Shown: in pieces, positions 10,917-21,904 of the stretch
Position numbering within the stretch: position 1 is the stretch's first letter
How the letters are laid out: every line of letters begins with the position of its first letter
Source: Narthecium ossifragum
Taxonomy: Eukaryota > Streptophyta > Magnoliopsida > Dioscoreales > Nartheciaceae
Direction of reading: 5' to 3'
DNA length: 64,000 nt
NCBI GenBank assembly: GCA_963920575.1
Contig: OY986965.1
Span: 9,493,290-9,557,289, forward strand
Made by a program: the position numbers and the translations under genes
The notes under the pieces: generated by a model
Databases searched by the model: none
The model's input: the letters and a program-made list of their open reading frames with translations, nothing else
Told to the model about the DNA's origin: nothing

Positions 10917-13553
10917 TCAACATGGATTGCTTGAAAAAGGATCTGAGCCATAATGATCGATGCCCCTTTGTTGGATGTGAAAACCAGATAGTCCTGATGG
11001 TCCTATATTTGGAGTAGAATATGAAAATCTATAGGTCTCCAAGTTTGGCATCTGATTATACGTGGCCATCGATACTCCTATAGAGTTATTTGAAAATCCT
11101 CCTGCCAAATGAAGCTGTAAATAATTGCTAATTAATAACTATGTTGAGTATAAAAATGTATATCAAGACACAAGAGGGTAAAAAATTACTATGGGTAATC
11201 AACTTAGCCCAATCACATTACGTTTATGCTTTCTTGAGTGCCTCCTGCAACCAATTCTGACGGAGGTTGAGAGGTGAAAGTATCTAGTACATCTGTCGAT
11301 CTACCTGAATCAATTACAGAAAGAAACAATAATGAGTCACAACTTTATACAGGATTTAGAATTCATCTACAATTTACCTCTTTCTTCCTCCGTTTGACCT
11401 TTAGCTTACGAACAACTTCATCCGTCCTTGACTCCCTCCTTTTCTCTCGTGAACGGCCCTTTCTACGTACTCGTAAAGGGCTCAAGCATTTAATGTTAAC
11501 GTTTGGTCCCTCATCAACATGTGCATGATGACCAAGCCTAGGATTTGATTCCAATTGAGTGTAATCAGTACCAATAGATGCTGGTTCAAACTTTGATAGC
11601 TTTTCTTTCATCTCACGAAAAAAATCAAGAAGCATGTTGCACTTTTCAATTGATTCTGCACCCAAATCAGCTAGATCTTCTGATGCTTTACAGATGAAAT
11701 TATATCGCTGATTTTCTAGTGTGACACCTAAATTGCTGTATCCGAATCTCAACTTTCTATATCGCCGTCTAATATCTTTTCGTCATCGCTCTAGAATATA
11801 AAATTCAGGTATTGTCATCATTTTTCGTTCAATAATAACAGCAATTGCATGGCGACATAGTATACCTTTATACTTAAACAGTCGACAAGCACAATGGACA
11901 CGACAATTCTTCTCTTCAAACACCACAAGTAAGTTCTGCTCCTTTATATCATCGTCAACTGCTGTGACTTCAGCCACTCTATAAATGAAGTCTGTATCAT
12001 TAATAGAAGCTTGTGCCACAACACATTGAATTCTACACATCAACTCTTCTTGAAACTCTCTAAATTTAGCATTTGTATATGCCACACGCATTTGCTTCTC
12101 AAAAGGAAAGGGAGTTATACAAGGTATGCTAGACTTGAATGACATAAAATCAGCTTGTGCTTCTTTTTCAACTTTACTCCTCAATGCATTGTCGTATTTC
12201 TCAACAAATTGTTTCAGAGTTGTTTTAGAATTTACGTAGCCATCAAAGAAAGCATTCATGCTTTCACTTCGTTGGGTAGTGGACATTCCTGCCCAGAATT
12301 TATCTTTGACATAAGCAGGGACCCAACGTTGTTTGTCCTCATACAAAACATATAACCAAGGATTTTTTTTCCAAACCATATGTCTGGACAGTCCTCTTCC
12401 AATCTTCTTCAAATTGACTAGGATATATGGATTCATATATAGCTTTCTTTAGATCTTTTCTAATGCCATGATATTGGAGATGACTACCTAGCTTCTCTGG
12501 AATTTTCTTCAGGATATGCCAAAGACACCAACGGTGATGACTTTTCGGAAAAGCCTTTTGCACTGCATTAGTAATGGCTTTATCTTGATCAGTTATTATA
12601 GCTTTTGGAGCCCTATCAGACATGCATATGAGCCAAGTTCTAAACAGCCATTCAAATGTTTTAATGTCCTCGTTGGAAAGCAGCCCACATCCTAGCAGAA
12701 TTGACTGGCCATGATGATTGACTCTGACGAATGGGGCGAATGGCATATCATACTTGTTAGTGAGATATGTCGTGTCAAACGTAACAACATCTCCAAAGCA
12801 TTCGTATGCAGCTCTACTACGGGCTTCAGCCCAGAATACATTTCGCAACCTTGACTTTTCATCCAAATCGATGACATAAAAGAAATCAGAATTTTTAGCT
12901 TGCATTCTAGTGAAGTAATTAGAAACGACTTCCGCATCTCCTTCATCGAGACGTAATCGTCTTGCTTTTTGTAGATGATTCCGGCAATCTCTTTCCCCAA
13001 ATGGCAAATTTTCATACCCTCCAGCTTCAAGTACAAAGGAGTTGAAATTGCGATTTAGTGGAACTCCGGCTTGATCATTTAATTCAAAACATCTTTTTGC
13101 CTTACCATCCAGAGATTTATGACAAGAAAAAAATCTTGCTTTCAATGGACTAATTGGGTGATTGTGTTGCAAACTGACTTTTTGAAGCTTCCACTTTCCG
13201 TCATGACCTAACAACGCACTTATCTTCGCCTGACAATTTGTCTTGGATGTAGGTTGTGGGTGCCTAATGTTATCACTTGTTGATCTTCGTTTCCCCTCAC
13301 GTGTGCAGGAGTAGACTACATATTTCTTAATTCCATTATCATCTACTTTTGTGCTTCTCTTATTGATTGCAAAACCAGCATGTCTTGCATAGTCCCTGTA
13401 AAATTGATAAATTGCTTCCGGAGACTCGAATACCATTCCTTTTATAGGCTCATCAATTGCTTCATGTATCATTGCATTTTGATTTGTATCATCTGTATCT
13501 AGTATGTAGACCTCTTCGGTTTGACATTCTTCCATACTATAACCACCCTTCAT
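10917..13553 (-). pseudogene. FAR1-RELATED SEQUENCE (FRS, MULE-derived) gene, inactivated
   Basis: FRS proteins are transcription factors descended from Mutator-like transposases. Reading down the minus strand from ATG 13553 there is a FAR1-type zinc-binding domain (VFESPEAIYQFYRDYARHAG, a CxxxG linker, HNHP at the end). A MULE transposase fold follows, with DDE-type positions in FDTTY, ITDQD and TTQRSESMNAFF. A SWIM finger follows (VHCACRLFKYKGILCRH). A run of eight T on the plus strand at about 12363-12370 shifts the frame by one base; the protein continues in the next frame. At 11785-11783 a TGA stands where the family has Trp (ILER-W-RKDI). Downstream exon-like pieces lie at 11378, 11304-11222 and 11114-10917, but the first junction does not keep phase. 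Two lesions make it a pseudogene unless the T-run is a base-call error. It sits whole inside the CACTA. Confidence 0.88.
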
Positions 13554-15220
13554 ATATCGTTAATTAGGCCATGAAGACAACATAGGGACTAAGAATAACT
13601 TATGCCATGAAAACAACCAATGAATTATAATAATAAAAAAGCCAATTCGAAGCACAAATGCATGCAAAACTAATAGACTTTTCATCCTAAAAAGCAGAAT
13701 ATTTAGAGTCGTGGCATTTGTTAGCAGTTAAAACGCAAAGCTCAGCAACATTAGATATCATAGCATGGATTATTATACCTTTAAATGAGCGATCGGAAAG
13801 GGAGACGAGGTTGTCGTTCGTCGAGGGAGATGAGAGGTGAGCGATTTGGAGGTGCTCGGATTAGGGATTTGAAACGAAATCTAAGAGTTGGGTTTTATTT
13901 CTAATGGCAGTACAGAAAATCCCAAAAACCCCTATCAAATTTGCAAATCCCCCGAAAGTCCTCTAACATAGCTGGGATTGTGCCATGTGGCTGGAATCCC
14001 GTCCCTCCATGTGGGTAGGGAGATTTCACACCATAAATGAGTGGGACGCAAATCATTTCCCTTCCAGTTATAGTGAAAAAACATGGATATAGGATGGTTG
14101 AAAACATTGATTATAATTAAAAAAAAATGCTGATAAAGCAATCATACAACGCTGGTTTTGCCCTTCTATTACTGCATTTTTATAATTGTTGCTATAATAT
14201 GAGCAAAAATGCTGGAATATAGTAATAATAATAATTTTGTATTTATTTTTTAAATCAAATATTATATAAAAACATGTAAAACAAATACCATATCTACATA
14301 AAGTCACCATATCAACAACTGGGATACAATTGTACGATTTCCACATATCAAATATCCAAAAAACATATAAAATATTCATTCAATCTCGATACAATTGTAG
14401 GATTTCCAATCTCCAAAAAAGGAACAAAATATTCATTCAACTCTTTCATTCGTCCGATAATACCCATGAGAGCAAGGCTTGAAAGATGACTTCAGTAAAT
14501 GATCAGAGTTTTAGGCCACCTGCATTGAGCAATAGAAACAGGTAATTACTTTTACACCTCAACAAAGTTTTGTGCTTGAGCATGTTATCTCACAATTATC
14601 AAGTTCCAATGGAAGGATGATTTCAGTATTCAAGTGACTAGATGAGAACAATAAACTTCTTCATCAGAAGGTTAGCATGCATATGTGATTTGTTATCAAT
14701 GTTAGCCGCTCAACATCCATATCCTAAATGTGATTTATTGACAAAGTGTATTAGATAACTCAGTCGATTGTTTGTTTGTGATTCCAACGAATGGAGAGAA
14801 GGGACTTCGCTTTGCTTCGATTGGGAGACCTTAGTTGGCAAAAATTCAGCTGCAAATGTATGACAAAAGAACAATAAGGTATTGGAGGCAAAGCAAATGA
14901 ACAATAAGGTATCTAATTCTTTACTCCAAAGCTACTTAGGTAAAAGGTTATGGACAAACAACAAGTTATATTAGATTAATGCATGGTTTTTCTAGCTTAC
15001 ATCCGAGATGTTCATCAAACTGTGTTGTACATAACTTGAAAGACGAAAAAAAACCCAAACATAAAATGATTACAGGTCAAAACAATAGCAGCCTAAACAA
15101 TTACTCAGTTGTTGTCCATGGCATGCAATCCTTGTCAAGGGATGGCCTCGTGAGGTTTTCAAAATTAAATTCGAAGGGCATTAAGGAAAAAAAAACATGT
15201 GTACTTCAAATCAACCAGAT
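13554..15220. other. CACTA interior: FRS 5' flank and AT-rich filler
   Basis: About 13780-13860 on the minus strand could be a 5' UTR exon of the FRS gene, with a donor-like AAAG-GTATAAT. The rest is AT-rich with no credible gene. Confidence 0.35.
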
Positions 15221-15485
15221 TTAAGCCCCATACCGTAAGTAATCGTTGCTTAGCTTGGTCTGCAAGTCTGCCCATGTAAGCAATGCATCTGACACCTGTC
15301 AATGAAGATTGAGCTTAAGTCTAGAGAGCTAAGCTAACAAGGAAGCCTTATATATATCCAGCATTGTCAACACTCACCTTGGGCCTATTGTTCATCATTG
15401 TCATCAAGCCCGGCAAATCCAGTATCCTCCCTCTCATTATCATCTTCCAAACCTCCTAATTCAACTTCCTCAACAACACCCTTAC
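15221..15485 (-). pseudogene. Two exon-like pieces of an unidentified captured gene
   Basis: On the minus strand a coding-like segment (about 15485-15378) is followed by a canonical donor (AAG-GTGAGTG), an 82-bp intron, an acceptor (TTGACAG) and a second segment from 15295 to 15221 ending in TAA. In one frame the second piece reads VSDALLTWADLQTKLSNDYL before RYGA and the stop. The first piece is open in an acidic frame (ELGGLEDDNE...GFAGLDDND), but that frame hits a TAG and would join the second exon in a different frame. The true frame is therefore unclear and I do not recognise the gene. It looks like the 3' end of a host gene carried by the CACTA. Confidence 0.3.
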
Positions 15486-16259
15486 AACCAAAAAAATGCA
15501 TATTGGGAAGCATTGAAGCGAGTATTAGCTGCACGAAAGCAGAATGCTAGTGCCAAATTCAAAGCAATGAAATGAAGATACATAACACCAAGTACTTTTA
15601 AAATCTCATACGATTATAATGGCAGAGCATCCAACACCTCTATGCAAAAATTAAACTCGTCCCAATAGCACTTTAGATATAGAAACAAAATGTAGTCATG
15701 AAGTACCAGCAAATGTTACAGGAATAAGCTTCAGTATCTAAGCACAAAAAAAACCCAACAAAATGAATCACGTACAGGTAAAATCACCATCAATGCCACT
15801 CTAACACAATTAGCACAAGATTATACTCACCATCAATGCCACACTAACACAATTAGCATAAGATTATACTCACCATCAATGCCACACGAATACAATTAGC
15901 ACAAGCTTCCCAATAGGTGCTCGGTAGTTATAACAACAAATGACTTTAGAACTTCAAGTGATTGTTGTTCTTTGTACACAGGTAGAAAAATTATGTTGAT
16001 AAACAGATACCAAAACAACCCATATAACAAGCTCATTGCCTCAACACCTATATTTAAACAGCTATTATTCAAACACAATCAAGTGATTGGTATACAGAGC
16101 TCCACAGTATCTACTTTCTAGGGACACAACACATTGTCACCAATAGAGACTATGCCATCATACCGGTTTCTTAATCTCCATAGCTGTGTTTTATTTGAGT
16201 GCAAATAGGTAAAAAATCATATATTTATTCAATTTCATGCTACACAAGTGGGGAAAGGA
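15486..16259. other. CACTA interior, no gene recognised
   Basis: AT-rich sequence with a short tandem duplication at about 15780-15905 (units containing CACCATCAATGCCAC and ACACAATTAGCA). It is otherwise featureless. Confidence 0.4.
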
Positions 16260-17411
16260 GCCTACCTCAGCAAGAAGACCAATTCTTATGCATACTGATG
16301 AGCGCTGACAGCAGCCCAGCTGAAGCCAACAGAGAAGGATGCAATCCAATCAAAACACAAGAGCCTTGGAGACCAACCGGGAAGAGGGGATGGAGAAGGA
16401 CTCCTGCTTCCGACACCCAAGAACATGGGAAGCATCCACCGGGCATACCCATCGATTCCCGATCATCCACCATCAACAACAACTGGCAATCGAAGAACAG
16501 AGGAGGGAAAACCAACGACCAAAACCATTTCAGCAAGGAAGAAGAAGAAAACATGGAAACACAAACGCATCGAGCAACCCATGGCAGCAAGGGGCTAAAC
16601 AGAGAAAAAAAGAATACATGGGAGAGGAAGAAGACCTTGAAAACCCAAAGATCCAACCCGAAGCAGCAAAGAAAGGAAGAAGAAAGCATCACACTGCCCT
16701 AGGCTAGCAAGTATCAAACGAACCAGCAAGAAGAACTAGCATTCATCAACCATCGGAGCCACGAGATCCATAAACCAACAAACAGATCCAAGCGACAAGG
16801 TCCCCTACCTCTAGGCGTCGAGATCTTCTCCTATCTTCCCCTTTTCCAGCCGCGATCGTCGTCGTCAACATCTCCGTCTCCGCCGCAGTCGCCCCGTCGC
16901 GGTCGCCAAGCTCTCTCTCTCCTATGGTCGTGGTCGCCGCCGCCAAGCTGGTCGCGATCCTCCTCCGGCCACGGTCGTCGCCGACGGTCTCTCCTCTGGC
17001 CGCGCGTCTCTCTCTTCTCTCCCCGATCGAGTCGCCGCCTCACTTTCTCTCTCTATCGGGCGGAATTGTGCCCTAACGCGAGAACAAAGCAACTAAAGGG
17101 GTTTAAATCCCATCGGCTTAAGATTTGATCACGACCGTTCAATCAGTCAGAGTTGATCCTAGCCACTCACATCTTGATCCTTGCTATCTAACTCAAATCG
17201 TTCGATTTAGAATACTCCTAATGATCTAACTAAACACATAAATCATTACAAGACCATGTGTGTGCTACGCGTGTGAAACCAACTCTACCGAGGGTAATTT
17301 ACCAAATTACCTCCGGAGCCACAACGATCAAAAGAGATTGTGAAACAAGACCAACCAAGCCAGACCCTCGACTTACGTTATCGGACCGGGTTGTAGATAC
17401 AGGTCCTCACA
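16260..17411 (-). mobile_element. Inverted 5' fragment of a Tekay/Del-like LTR inside the CACTA
   Basis: On the minus strand it begins at 17411 with TGTGAGGACCTGTATC, the LTR start motif. It then has the GAGGGTCTGG block, a TTTAAACCCC box near 17100, a GC-rich leader (about 17050-16815) and an AGGTAGG donor-like site near 16812. The T-rich segment seen at 45.0-45.4 kb follows. The 3' half (GGGTCGGGGCGTGACA end) is missing, so it is truncated near 16260. Confidence 0.7.
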
Positions 17412-17879
17412 AAGTTTACTTAAATTTATGAATTTAAATAGGTCACGGGTTGTTAAACAGGCTGATCACGGGTTACGTGGGTGAAACAGGTTACCAGTCT
17501 CAAACCGAAAATTGACCCATTTATAAACGAGCCGCACTAATGGATTGACCCATATATTTTTGACCCGAACATGCTAATTTCAAATTTTGAGTCAAGTCGG
17601 GTTGTTGCAATCTTAGTTACCATCCCTGATTACATGATCAAACCTTATATGAAATTATTAAAAAAATGTAATAACAACATATCGGGGTAATCTTATCGTG
17701 AAGAAAAAAAGTAGTTTAAAATATTTAAATCTTTCGTGATTTAGAATTTGATGCTTCATATATATGTGCCTAATTGTCAATAGCTACCCCAACAGCTGAT
17801 GAAATACGGGTATAGACTTGTCAATATTCTCATCAAAACATATGCCAACGATCAAAAAAACGGTCATTTATGACTATTT
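17412..17879. other. CACTA interior, AT-rich, unassigned
   Basis: It contains GGGTTGTTAAACAGG and GACCCG words typical of plant interspersed repeats, but no complementary end was found. Confidence 0.3.
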
Positions 17880-18400
17880 AAAGTAGCGGTAAAAAAAACC
17901 TCGGTATAACTCGTTTATTCCGGTGGTTTTGTGGGCCGCTGGTATCGAGTATGAGCACTTTCAATATCTATCCCAGCGGTTGTAAAAGCGCGGGGTATAG
18001 ATCAGTCAATACCAGCATTTTGACAAAAACGCTGGAACAGAACCCATGTATGCCAGCACTTTCACCAACCGCTGGTATCTAGCTATCAACTTTCTCAGTA
18101 CATTTACCAGTGGCCACAAACACGCTGGCATAGAGAAGTCAATACTAGCATTTTGGATAAAAGCGCTGCTAAACAAGTAGTCTATACCAGCATTTGGCCT
18201 AAAACGCTGCTAAACATGTAGTCTATACCAGCGGTTGGCCTAAAACGCTGGAATAAATGTGTCAACACCAACGGCCGGTCTAAAACGCTAGTAAATAATA
18301 CGTTAATGCCAGCGTTTTTAGAGGTTGCTGGTATAGACTAAGTTCACCAGCGTTTTTCTACAAGCGCTGGTAGAAAAACGCTAGGATAGGCCATATTTGT
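17880..18400. repeat. CACTA right subterminal repeat array
   Basis: More than a dozen short copies of CCAGCG / CGCTGG-type motifs (for example ATACCAGCATTT, AAAACGCTGG and AACGCTGGTAT) lie within about 500 bp of the right terminus, matching the left array. Confidence 0.85.
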
Positions 18401-20337
18401 TGTAGTGCGTGGCCCTTATGTTTCCCATGCTTTTGTCTCACGGTCGACCGTCGCATCGACCGTCAACTCCTGAACAGTGTTTTCTGGCTTCCTTTGATTG
18501 GTTTTCGTTCATGATAGATACCGAATCATGTTAGGGAGCATGCATGATGTTATGGAGGGGTTTTCAATGGATTTCTATAGAGTTTGGGAAAGGGAATCGT
18601 GCGTTTATCTTTTTGGTGGATTTATGGGTGGACTTGTATTTAAATGCTTAGTGGATGGTAGATTTAAATGCTTATGGTTTGTTTAGTCGTTAGCTAGCTA
18701 TGAGTGCTAGCTTACGTGCAATTGTGGAACCTTAGCTTGTTGTCGGCGTGTGCCGAGGGCTATTGTATAAATGTTGATCAGTAACCTGCGGGGTAACTGT
18801 GGAACCTTAGTCTGTCAGGTGCAAGAGAGCACTGAAGACTATTGTATATCTGTGTCTATTTCTTTGCGCTAATCTTTGTTTGGTTAGTATAGATTATCTG
18901 TATTTGAGGCCCTTGCTATGCTCACCCTTTGGCTAGCTAAAGGCTATGCCTAGCCCTGTATGATTATTGCCATATTGTTGCATGCCTCTATCTCATTATC
19001 TGTGCCTGAGCATTGCATGCATCTTGTTTGCATTAGAGGCATGTTAGGTTAGGCGGGCGATGGGTTGATCGCCGATCCGAGGCTCTTGGGTAGCTCGGAT
19101 CTAGCCTTAGAACTGCGGCTGGGTAGTCAGGATTAGGGCGTGATTGTAATTGAATCTCGTGTTGTTGAGGATCTGAGGTAATTGACTTTGATCAATGCTT
19201 TGAGGTTTAGAGGTCGTGTTGTCTTCCCAAAGCTACGTGCTAAGAATGGATGTCGATGCGTTTCCGACGTGGGTTCCCAAGGCATGGGAATCCTGCTTGG
19301 GTAAGGGTGATCCTGCATGTCACTGTTCCTTGGCCTCCTGGTACTTGTTCAGGAGAGTGGTTTCATGACAGGAGCCCTTGGGACATCGACAGGGGTTGTG
19401 GCACCCTGTGGCATTCCTTAGGCTTGAGCGGGGAGACAACACCGTTGTTGTTTTCCTCCTTTCAGTGTGCCGTAGAGTAGAACCCTACTGAGCTTATCGC
19501 TCACTCCTACCCGGGGCTGCATTTGCAGGTGCAGGCGCCAGTTCTTCAGCGGGATCTGCCTTTGGCGGCGCGAGTACTTCCAGAGAAGTCTGAGGTTGCT
19601 GCAGGAAGGCTGTTGTACTTTTTGATAGTTTTGTAAATTCTAAACATCTTTCGAAGACTTTTGGGATTATTTGTATAATATCTTTTCCCTTGGAGGAGTT
19701 TGATAAGAATTATAATCGGATGTTTAAACAGTACAACTTGATATATTTATAATTTGATTTACAGTTTACCTCTGGAATATGAATTGTTTAAGTTTATCCA
19801 TGTTTTCCGCATTGTATCACGCCAGTTGGAGATGAATAGTGATAGGAACCCTCACGCCCCGCCCTGGATGGGTTTTCTGGGTCGGGGTGTGAGAACCAGT
19901 CTTCTGGAAGACCATGATCGTAGGATCTCAGGAACACACGGTGGGGTTATGGGGCCTCTGTATACACCCAAATCTTATTTAAGGGCGACACTGTTGCGTT
20001 TCCCTCTTCCTTTTGTGTGTCGTAGTGTAGATCTCTACTGGGCTTTATGTTCACTCCTATCCGGGCTGCGTTTTGCAGGTGCAGGCATCTGTTCTTCTTC
20101 TGTGGCCCTTACCTGGCAGTCGGTTGGCGGCGCCAGGTGGAGTCTGAGAGGTGGTGATCTTTTACAGTTTTTCTACCCTATGTTAGATAGTCTCCTACGG
20201 GAGTAATGTTGTATTCTAATCTTCCCCTATCTGAGGATATGTATATTAAATTCGCTTTTGGGTTTGTAATCTGTGGTTCGAGGTTTGATTATTTAATTGT
20301 TATTTTAAATTGGGGGTGTTTCATGAATTGTTAGGGA

Positions 20338-20743
20338 TAGGGGTGAGTATTCGGTACATACCGAACCGAAATACCGAAATATCGAAATACCGAAATACCG
20401 AAATACCATAATTTAAAAAACCAAACCGAACCGAATTAGTGTATAAAACCAAACCGAACCGAATTAATTCGGTACACTAATTTACAAACCGAACCGAATT
20501 CATGTAAAAACCGAACCGAATCGAAAAAACCGAAATAATTCATAGTTTTTTACTTACAATATAAAACCGAACCGAAATAAGGTATATAACTTTAAAAATT
20601 TCGGTATTTCGGTATTTACCAAATTTTAAAAATAAAAACCGAAACCGAACCGAATTTTTGACAAAAAAAAAAACCGAACCGAACCGAATATACCGAAAAA
20701 CCGAACCGAATTGTTCGGTTCGGTTCGGTTTTGGTCACCCCTA
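20338..20743. mobile_element. Small non-autonomous hAT element made of CCGAA repeats
   Basis: The ends are TAGGGGTGA and TCACCCCTA, in inverted orientation. An exact 8-bp target duplication GTTAGGGA lies at 20330-20337 and 20744-20751, which fits the hAT superfamily. The 406-bp interior is almost entirely short units of ACCGAAATACCGAA and AACCGAACCGAAT. It has no ORF. It interrupts the outer LTR just before that LTR's end. Confidence 0.9.
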
Positions 20744-20900
20744 GTTAGGGAGACCAATAGGTTAGAGGGAACCCTCGCCAATATTTTTCGCGGTTTGTTA
20801 GGTTTCGGTTCGCGTCATCCGGCCCGGTTGGGCTTCCGCGGGTCGGGGCGCGACAGGCGGTATGCATGGGAGAGAGAGTGGATAGAGGAGAGAAAGGATA

Positions 20901-20942
20901 ATGTTTTGTGTACATGGCTATGGGGCCATGTACACAAAACAT
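20901..20942. repeat. 18-bp stem hairpin, left copy of a flanking module
   Basis: ATGTTTTGTGTACATGGC at 20901-20918 pairs exactly with 20925-20942 around a 6-nt loop. It is followed by GATGACGTCATGC and TTTAAATGCATATA. A related, shorter palindrome with the same following words occurs at 21835-21900 on the other side of the GT47 fragment. Confidence 0.9.
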
Positions 20943-20969
20943 GATGACGTCATGCTTTAAATGCATATA

Positions 20970-21812
20970 CCTCCTCTCCCGCCGGGTGAAGGAGTCACCT
21001 GAGAAGAACATCGGCACACGCCTCGCCATGTCTGAGTCGAAGGTGGACTGCTGGGTGAACGAGTCGCCCGGCGGCTACATGTGGAACTCGACTGCGAGCA
21101 TGACCCGGTCCGGCTGGTGGCAGTCCTTCGAGCTCGGGCCCCGGCGTGCACTTGGCCCGGAGGCACCGACTCGATGAGCCGCACTGGCGGAGGATCTCCG
21201 CGCGCACTGCCGCCTTCTCCAACGTCGGTAGATGGGGCCCATCGACGAAGGCGAAGAGGTTGGTAGCCGGCCAGGACCGAGTCGAAGGTAGACCGCCGGG
21301 TGAACAAGTCGCCTGACGGCTGCATGCAGAACTCGGCGACGAGCATGACCCTGAGGACCCGGTCCGGCTCGTGGCAGTCCTTGGAGCCCGGCGTGCACTG
21401 GGCTCGGAGGCACCAGCTTGATAAGCCGCACTGGCGGAGGATCTCCGCGGGCACCTCTGCCTTCTCCTGCGTCGGTGGCCGGGGCCCATCGACGAAGGCG
21501 AAGAGGTGTGTCCGCTTCGAACGGCGAGCCGTATCTTGCCATGCGGCGGAGGTGGGGTGGAAGTAGGAGGGGTAGGGGATGCCAAACTGGTGGCGCGTGC
21601 GGCCTTGCCAGGGGTGGCGCTCGACAGTGAGTACGGACATGTTAGCGAGCTCCGAGAGGAGGAGGTGGTTGGCGCCGAAGTCGAGGTTGGCGTCATTGCA
21701 CATGAAGTCCCACGTGGTACGGCCAATGGGGAGGAAGTGGTCACGACTACCGCGGTGGAGGAAGAAGGGTTGGTCGGAGAGGTGGGTGGCGAGGGAGGTT
21801 TTCTGGTACCGC
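20970..21812 (-). pseudogene. Xyloglucan galactosyltransferase (GT47, MUR3/KATAMARI1-like) fragment, tandemly duplicated
   Basis: MUR3-type GT47 enzymes add galactose to xyloglucan in the Golgi. Minus-strand reading gives HLSDQPFFLHRGSRDHFL, then GRTTWDF (family GRITWDF), NMSVLTVE, FGIPYPSYFHP (family IPYPTxFHP), LFAFVDGPRPP (family FxFAGAPRP), CHEPDRVLRVML, FCMQPSGDLFTRRSTFDSVL (family FCLQPPGDSYTRRSxFDSxLAG). About 250 bp later the segment from FAFVDGP to FTRRSTFDS occurs again (about 21260-20995) in a shifted frame with a stop, so an internal duplication has occurred. N-terminal cytosolic, membrane and stem regions are missing. It is flanked by the hairpin modules at 20901 and 21835. It cannot encode an active enzyme. 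Confidence 0.85.
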
Positions 21813-21834
21813 TAATCCGTTAACCCAATGGAAA

Positions 21835-21900
21835 ATGTTTTGTGTACATGATGTACACTACACATGCTGACGTGGGCATGTTTTAAAGGCATATAGTCTT
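21835..21900. repeat. Right copy of the hairpin module
   Basis: ATGTTTTGTGTACATG at 21835-21850 is identical to the left copy. It is followed by ATGTACAC, then CATGCTGACGTGGGCATG and TTTTAAAGGCATATA, paralleling the left copy in the same orientation. Confidence 0.8.
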
Positions 21901-21904
21901 AGCA

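Larger units (their letters stand above)
6585..18407. mobile_element. CACTA (En/Spm-type) transposon carrying captured gene pieces
   Basis: The left end reads CACTACAAGAGAAAAGCCC. The right end, in reverse complement, reads CACTACAACAAATATGGCC. A 3-bp target duplication CGT flanks it (6582-6584 and 18408-18410), and the flanks rejoin into a continuous LTR. Both subterminal zones (about 6600-7040 and 17880-18400) are packed with short repeats of the type TACCAGCG and AAAACGCTGGTATA in both orientations, the usual binding sites of the CACTA accessory protein. No CACTA transposase (TNPD/TPase) or accessory protein was recognised in 11.8 kb. It is therefore non-autonomous. The interior holds fragments of host-type genes, listed separately. 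Confidence 0.93.
5508..19894 (+). mobile_element. Solo LTR (Tekay/Del-like), interrupted by a CACTA element
   Basis: It starts TGTGAGGACCCGTACCTCC, as do the LTRs at 48342 and 58595, and ends GGGTCGGGGTGTGAGA (the usual last base pattern is GACA, so one base differs). A perfect 5-bp target duplication ACCAG flanks it at 5503-5507 and 19895-19899. Without the CACTA insertion it is about 2.56 kb. No primer site or internal region follows, so it arose by LTR-LTR recombination. It carries a TATTTAAA box near 5795, a CT-rich leader and an AGGTAGG donor-like site near 5966. Confidence 0.85.
5090..20855 (+). mobile_element. Outer degraded LTR (Tekay/Del-like superfamily), interrupted by a solo LTR and a hAT element
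   Basis: The sequence at 5090-5507 matches the 3' half of other LTR copies here (TTGCATGC, TTATCTGTG, GCATTAG, then a GATC-rich and CGGGG block). It resumes at 19900 after the nested solo LTR, runs to the hAT insertion at 20338, and resumes at 20752. It ends at 20855 with GGGTCGGGGCGCGACA, the family's CA-type terminus. No internal coding region is attached, so it is a solo or truncated LTR. The start is uncertain. Confidence 0.55.

Noticed and set aside
10000..14200. An autonomous Mutator-like (Jittery/FAR1-type) transposon around the FRS gene
   Set aside because: I compared the flanks at about 9.94-10.2 kb with the reverse complement of 13.9-14.2 kb and saw only scattered short matches, with no terminal inverted repeats or 9-bp duplication. 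The CACTA ends explain the mobility.
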